Positions 61,019 through 64,000 of a stretch of DNA of 64,000 bases are shown here, in pieces. Below the pieces are notes generated by a model, which saw nothing but the letters and a program-made list of their open reading frames with translations, did no database searches and was not told the origin of the DNA. Every line of letters starts with the position of its first letter. The first letter of the stretch is position 1. A program made the translations under genes and the position numbers. The stretch comes from Kaistella soli (GTDB taxonomy: Bacteria; Bacteroidota; Bacteroidia; Flavobacteriales; Weeksellaceae). The stretch lies in contig NZ_JAHOPF010000001.1 of assembly GCF_019038595.1 (NCBI RefSeq), forward strand, positions 558,001 to 622,000, in the 5' to 3' direction.

Positions 61019-61749
61019 CCCTTTTCCACCAATTTTTTCTGTAAAAGCAAAGCGTTATTCAGCGCAGCCACTCCCCAGGTATTGTTGAAAAACACATATA
61101 CCGTTCTGTTTGCTTTCCTGATGGTCTCAGCGAGTTTTGATATTTCATCTTCTGAATATTCAGATTTAAAAAGCACCGGAACGCCGTGAAGCCTGTAATA
61201 AGCAAACTCATCATTATTCAAGGTAAATTCATCAGGAATATCTTTTGGAAAACTCACGCCGGAGAAGACGATGTTTTTCTTTTTTAATGTTTCAAGCACT
61301 TCGTCATTCCACCAGGATTTGTGACGGAATTCGACCACATTCAGATACTGCCCGTCAACTGTTTCAAGGACTTTCTCTAAATTTTCATTACTGAAATGAA
61401 AAGTGGGCGGCAGCTGAAAAAGAAAACCTGCAAGCTTTTCCCTAATTCCCGTGTGAATATGGTTGCAAAAATCTAACGTTTCAGTCGACATCTCTGCAAG
61501 TCGTTTGATGTGGGTGATGGTTTTGGGAATTTTCACAAAAAATTTAAAATCGGCGCCTGTTTTGGTATACCAGTTCTCTAAAGTCTGTGGGCGCGGTCTT
61601 CGGTAAAACGTAGAGTTGATTTCAACTGAGTTGAATTTTTCTGAATAATGATTCAGCTGGTCCTTTGACGGCAGATCTTCCGGAAAGAAATATCCTTTCC
61701 AGTCGCGGTTCGAAAAGCCGGAACATCCGATGTAAATTTTATGCTTCAT
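61015..61749 (-). CDS. DUF72 family protein (YecE-like)
   Basis: A 244-residue TIM-barrel-like protein. The N terminus IYIGCSGFSNRDWKGYFFPEDLPSKDQLNHYSEKFNSVEINSTFYRRP is diagnostic, followed by FKFFVKIPKTITH, FLFQLPPTFHFS, VEFRHKSWW and VYVFFNNTWGVAALNNA. The family is widespread and its reaction is not established. The stop overlaps the end of the polyprenyl synthase gene and the start overlaps the end of the upstream hypothetical gene, so it is co-transcribed with the latter. Confidence 0.88.
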   Translation of the reverse strand: MKHKIYIGCSGFSNRDWKGYFFPEDLPSKDQLNHYSEKFNSVEINSTFYRRPRPQTLENWYTKTGADFKFFVKIPKTITHIKRLAEMSTETLDFCNHIHTGIREKLAGFLFQLPPTFHFSNENLEKVLETVDGQYLNVVEFRHKSWWNDEVLETLKKKNIVFSGVSFPKDIPDEFTLNNDEFAYYRLHGVPVLFKSEYSEDEISKLAETIRKANRTVYVFFNNTWGVAALNNALLLQKKLVEKG

Positions 61750-62341
61750 TCTTTATAAGTCCTTCAGTAAGTGATTTCCACTGGAATTTACTGCCTGCGA
61801 TCATTCCGCCAACCGCTACCAAAGTGTTTCTTATTTTTTCCAAAAAACTGAGGTGTTCCGTGTTCGGTACTTCATTTCTGCCGTGAACCTCTGCAAAAAT
61901 GATATTCTTTTCTCTACGGATGAGGAAATTAGAAGTGGCTTTGGGGTCAAAAAAATGCGCAGTTGCCTGGTCGGGTTTTGTCGGATCGGAGGTAGGGCGT
62001 ACTCTGATATAAACACTATGAAAATCACCTTTCTGTTCTTCCTCCAAATGTTCTACCTGCACCCAGTCATAGCCGTCCCCGGTTGGATTATGCAGGCCGG
62101 GAATTTTGATCCGGAAAAAATCACCAATCTTTGGCTCATCCAGAATAAGTTTCCCATTCCTGTCCCGGAGAGAAAACTCAGCTTTCTCTTCCCCTGAAAA
62201 AAGTTCCCAGGAATTCACATCAAGAAACCTCTTCTTCACGGTCTCAAAATGTATTCTGGCTAAAACTTCGTTTTCCATCTCAATTTCTGAAACGGTATCG
62301 GATTTTGATCCGGTATTCTGTGACGGAATCTGAGTTTTCAT
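61739..62341 (-). CDS. Conserved hypothetical protein
   Basis: A 200-residue soluble protein with no signal peptide. The middle contains IGDFFRIKIPGLHNPTGDGYDWVQVEHLEEE and VYIRVRPTSDPTKPDQATAHFFDPKATSNFLIRREKNIIFAEVHGRNEVPN, which looks like a beta-barrel domain. I recall similar proteins in Bacteroidota without a known role. It overlaps the DUF72 gene by 11 bases and heads that pair. Confidence 0.6.
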   Translation of the reverse strand: MKTQIPSQNTGSKSDTVSEIEMENEVLARIHFETVKKRFLDVNSWELFSGEEKAEFSLRDRNGKLILDEPKIGDFFRIKIPGLHNPTGDGYDWVQVEHLEEEQKGDFHSVYIRVRPTSDPTKPDQATAHFFDPKATSNFLIRREKNIIFAEVHGRNEVPNTEHLSFLEKIRNTLVAVGGMIAGSKFQWKSLTEGLIKNEA

Positions 62342-62413
62342 CTTGTAAATTTATTTATGTTCAGATTTACTCAATAATTATTCTTGAGGTGAAAATAGTA
62401 AAAAAGATCAGCC

Positions 62414-62442
62414 GTAAAAAAAGCGGTCATAATACGACCGCT
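62414..62442 (-). terminator. Terminator of the DUF892 gene
   Basis: AGCGGTC/GACCGCT stem (62422-62428, 62436-62442) with a 7-base loop; on the minus strand a T-run follows. Confidence 0.8.
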
Positions 62443-62448
62443 GATTTT

Positions 62449-62982
62449 TTATTTTGCTTTTACGTTGATTTCGGATTTTGCCAGCTTGGTTAAATCTTTA
62501 TCACATGTTTTTTCCTCTTTCAAAGTTTCAAGGAGTAGTGCAAGAACTTCTTTATGACCCAGCAATTTGGCGTAAGTTGCCAATGTACCGTAAGAAGCTA
62601 TTTCGTAATGTTCCACTTTTTGGGCGGCGGCGATGATGGCAGCGTCACGAACCGGTCCGGGTTCTGTTTCTTCAAGAATTCCTTCAGCTTCTTTAAGCAA
62701 ACCGTCCATTGCATCACATTTTACAGCCTGCGGTTTCAGTTTTAAAGCTTTGAAAGCATCTTCAAGACGGGTAACCTGACCTTTCGTTTCAGCCAGATGC
62801 CCGTTTACTGCTTCTTTAAGTTTAGCAGAAGTGGCGTTTTTAGCCATTTTCGGGAGATTTTTAACCAATGCTTTTTCAGCCCAGTATAAATCCTTCATTC
62901 CGTCAACCATAAAATCTTTCAGTTTGTCCGCCGCGTCAGATTTGGGCGCAACTTTACCTTTTGGAGTCTGTTTCTTTGCCAT
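62449..62982 (-). CDS. YciE/YciF ferritin-like stress protein (DUF892)
   Basis: A 177-residue protein with a basic N terminus and a four-helix ferritin-like bundle: LKDFMVDGMKDLYWAEKALVKNLPKMAKNATSAKLKEAVNGHLAETKGQVTRLE, then AQKVEHYEIASYGTLATYAKLLG. Metal ligands are likely the conserved Glu and His in these helices (YWAE, HLAET, VEHYE). YciF homologues are induced by osmotic or oxidative stress. The Lys-rich tails at both ends are notable. It is monocistronic. Confidence 0.88.
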   Translation of the reverse strand: MAKKQTPKGKVAPKSDAADKLKDFMVDGMKDLYWAEKALVKNLPKMAKNATSAKLKEAVNGHLAETKGQVTRLEDAFKALKLKPQAVKCDAMDGLLKEAEGILEETEPGPVRDAAIIAAAQKVEHYEIASYGTLATYAKLLGHKEVLALLLETLKEEKTCDKDLTKLAKSEINVKAK

Positions 62983-63097
62983 AGTAATTTATTTAATGTT
63001 TGTTTGAATTAAATTTTATTCAATTTTAATACCAAATCTGGAGCCATATATGGTTTTTTATGACACATTAATAAAATAAAGGCCTCTTTGTGATTCT

Positions 63098-64000
63098 TTA
63101 ACGATTAATTTTCAGGTTCACGTTATTCAGTCTCAGGGAATTTAAAATAACCGATACCGAACTGAAGCTCATCGCTGCGGCTGCGATCATCGGGCTTAAA
63201 AGAATTCCAAAAAACGGATACAGTAAACCTGCGGCAAGCGGGATTCCAACTGTATTGTAGAGAAAAGCGAAGAAAAGATTCTGGCGAATATTTTTCAGCA
63301 GCGCTTCGCTCAGGATTTTGGCTTTTGCAACTCCGAGGATATCACCTTTCAGTAGGGTGATTGCTGAGCTTTCAATGGCGACATCGGTTCCGGTTCCCAT
63401 TGCAATGCCCACGTTGGATTGGGCTAATGCAGGAGCGTCATTAATTCCGTCACCGGTCATGGCCACAATATTTCCTTCTGTCTGGAGTTTTTTTATCGCA
63501 TTCAGTTTATCCTGAGGAAGCTGGTTTGCAAAATATTTTTTAATACCAAGTTCAGAGGCAACGGCTTTTGCGGTGTGTGTGTTATCACCGGTCATCATAA
63601 TTACTTCCATTTTGTGGTGGTGAAGGAATTCGACGGCCTGTTTTGAACTTACTTTAATTTTATCCGAAAAACTTAGAAATCCAAGAACTTTTCCACCGGA
63701 AGAAAGGTAGGAAACCGTTCTTGCTTCATCCTGTTTTCCGGTAACTTTTTCTTTTAGATTTTCCGGAATCTCAATGTTGAAATGGCTTAACAATGCTTCG
63801 TTTCCGAGCAATACCGTTTCTCCGTTTACGGTTCCTTTAATTCCTTTGCCGGAAATGTTCTCAAAATTTTCGACGCTTAAAAATTCTGAATCTACTTTTT
63901 TAAACTCATGTAAAACTGCACCGGACAATGGATGTTCAGAATTCTGATTGAGCGAAGCTGCCAAATTCAGCATAAGATTTTTATCTGAATTTTCTGCAGC
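63098..64000 (-). CDS. Heavy-metal P1B-type ATPase, C-terminal part (partial)
   Basis: The frame continues to the window edge (upstream residues AAENSDKNLMLNLA are in frame), so the start is outside. The visible 300 residues include the nucleotide-binding SEHPLSGAV with the P1B-specific HP motif, and ISGKGIKG. The P-domain has MTGDNTHTAKAVASELGI and the hinge MTGDGINDAPALAQSNVGIAMGTGTDVAIESS. Two C-terminal membrane helices end it. This matches a CopA-type copper or similar metal exporter. The metal-binding CPx and the DKTGT site are outside the window, so the ion is undecided. Confidence 0.92.
   Translation of the reverse strand, partial: AAENSDKNLMLNLAASLNQNSEHPLSGAVLHEFKKVDSEFLSVENFENISGKGIKGTVNGETVLLGNEALLSHFNIEIPENLKEKVTGKQDEARTVSYLSSGGKVLGFLSFSDKIKVSSKQAVEFLHHHKMEVIMMTGDNTHTAKAVASELGIKKYFANQLPQDKLNAIKKLQTEGNIVAMTGDGINDAPALAQSNVGIAMGTGTDVAIESSAITLLKGDILGVAKAKILSEALLKNIRQNLFFAFLYNTVGIPLAAGLLYPFFGILLSPMIAAAAMSFSSVSVILNSLRLNNVNLKINR

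Noticed and set aside
1-64000. tRNA or rRNA genes
   Set aside because: I scanned the gaps for cloverleaf and rRNA motifs and found only the SRP RNA.

Overview
The window looks like chromosomal DNA of a Flavobacteriia member, most likely Weeksellaceae and close to Chryseobacterium. This is a recall-based judgement; no search was run. Supporting signs are AT-rich DNA with A-rich ribosome-binding regions and a short primary sigma factor without region 1.1. Many genes are preceded by a close match to the Bacteroidota promoter (TTG, 18-20 bases, TAnnTTTG). There are two type IX secretion (T9SS) substrates with C-terminal sorting domains, a menaquinone pathway, bacillithiol-linked proteins, and several DUF families typical of this class. 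Most of the window is core genome. I found no rRNA, tRNA, CRISPR array, transposase, integrase or prophage.

Layout. 1-2.8 kb: the 3' end of an unknown gene, a DUF4920 protein, an APC permease and a DUF2007 protein flanked by palindromic repeat-like DNA. 3.0-5.6 kb: menB, menA, a metallo-beta-lactamase-fold hydrolase and the SRP RNA gene on the opposite strand. 5.7-13.3 kb: a DUF4199 membrane protein, a glycosyltransferase, a GIN-domain lipoprotein, a phosphohexomutase, an aminotransferase with kdsB, a secreted protein and a lipoprotein glutathione peroxidase. 13.7-18.4 kb (minus): LptF/G-type permease, lolA and ftsK. 18.7-20.0 kb: a thioesterase between two small acidic proteins. 20.2-28.1 kb: hutU, a fasciclin lipoprotein, a TonB-dependent receptor, an S41 protease and pncA.

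28.2-30.2 kb: a compact operon with a BstA/YfiT-like DinB protein, a DUF1569 protein, a YtxJ-like bacillithiol redox protein and a Crp/Fnr regulator. 30.2-38.5 kb: rpoD, a DUF6157 protein, a T9SS beta-helix protein, an aldo/keto reductase, an RRM RNA-binding protein, a DUF4153 membrane protein, an orphan BlaI regulator with a poly-lysine tail and a PAP2 phosphatase. 38.5-44.3 kb: pyruvate dehydrogenase E1 alpha and E2, an ABC ATPase, radC and two uncharacterised proteins. 44.3-47.8 kb: soluble pyrophosphatase followed by a membrane pyrophosphatase fused to an OmpA-like peptidoglycan-binding domain. 48-64 kb: DUF2147, a holin-like membrane protein, a T9SS protein, M1 and S9 peptidases, a DNA glycosylase, a gene broken by an in-frame TAG, queA, rlmN, YoaK, a polyprenyl synthase, DUF72, a DUF892 stress protein and the 3' part of a P1B-type ATPase running off the end.

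The most interesting items are the membrane-pyrophosphatase/OmpA fusion beside a soluble pyrophosphatase, the bacillithiol-linked operon, the gene split by an amber codon in the loop of a 9-bp hairpin, and several palindromic intergenic elements. I see no clear defence island or large undescribed system.
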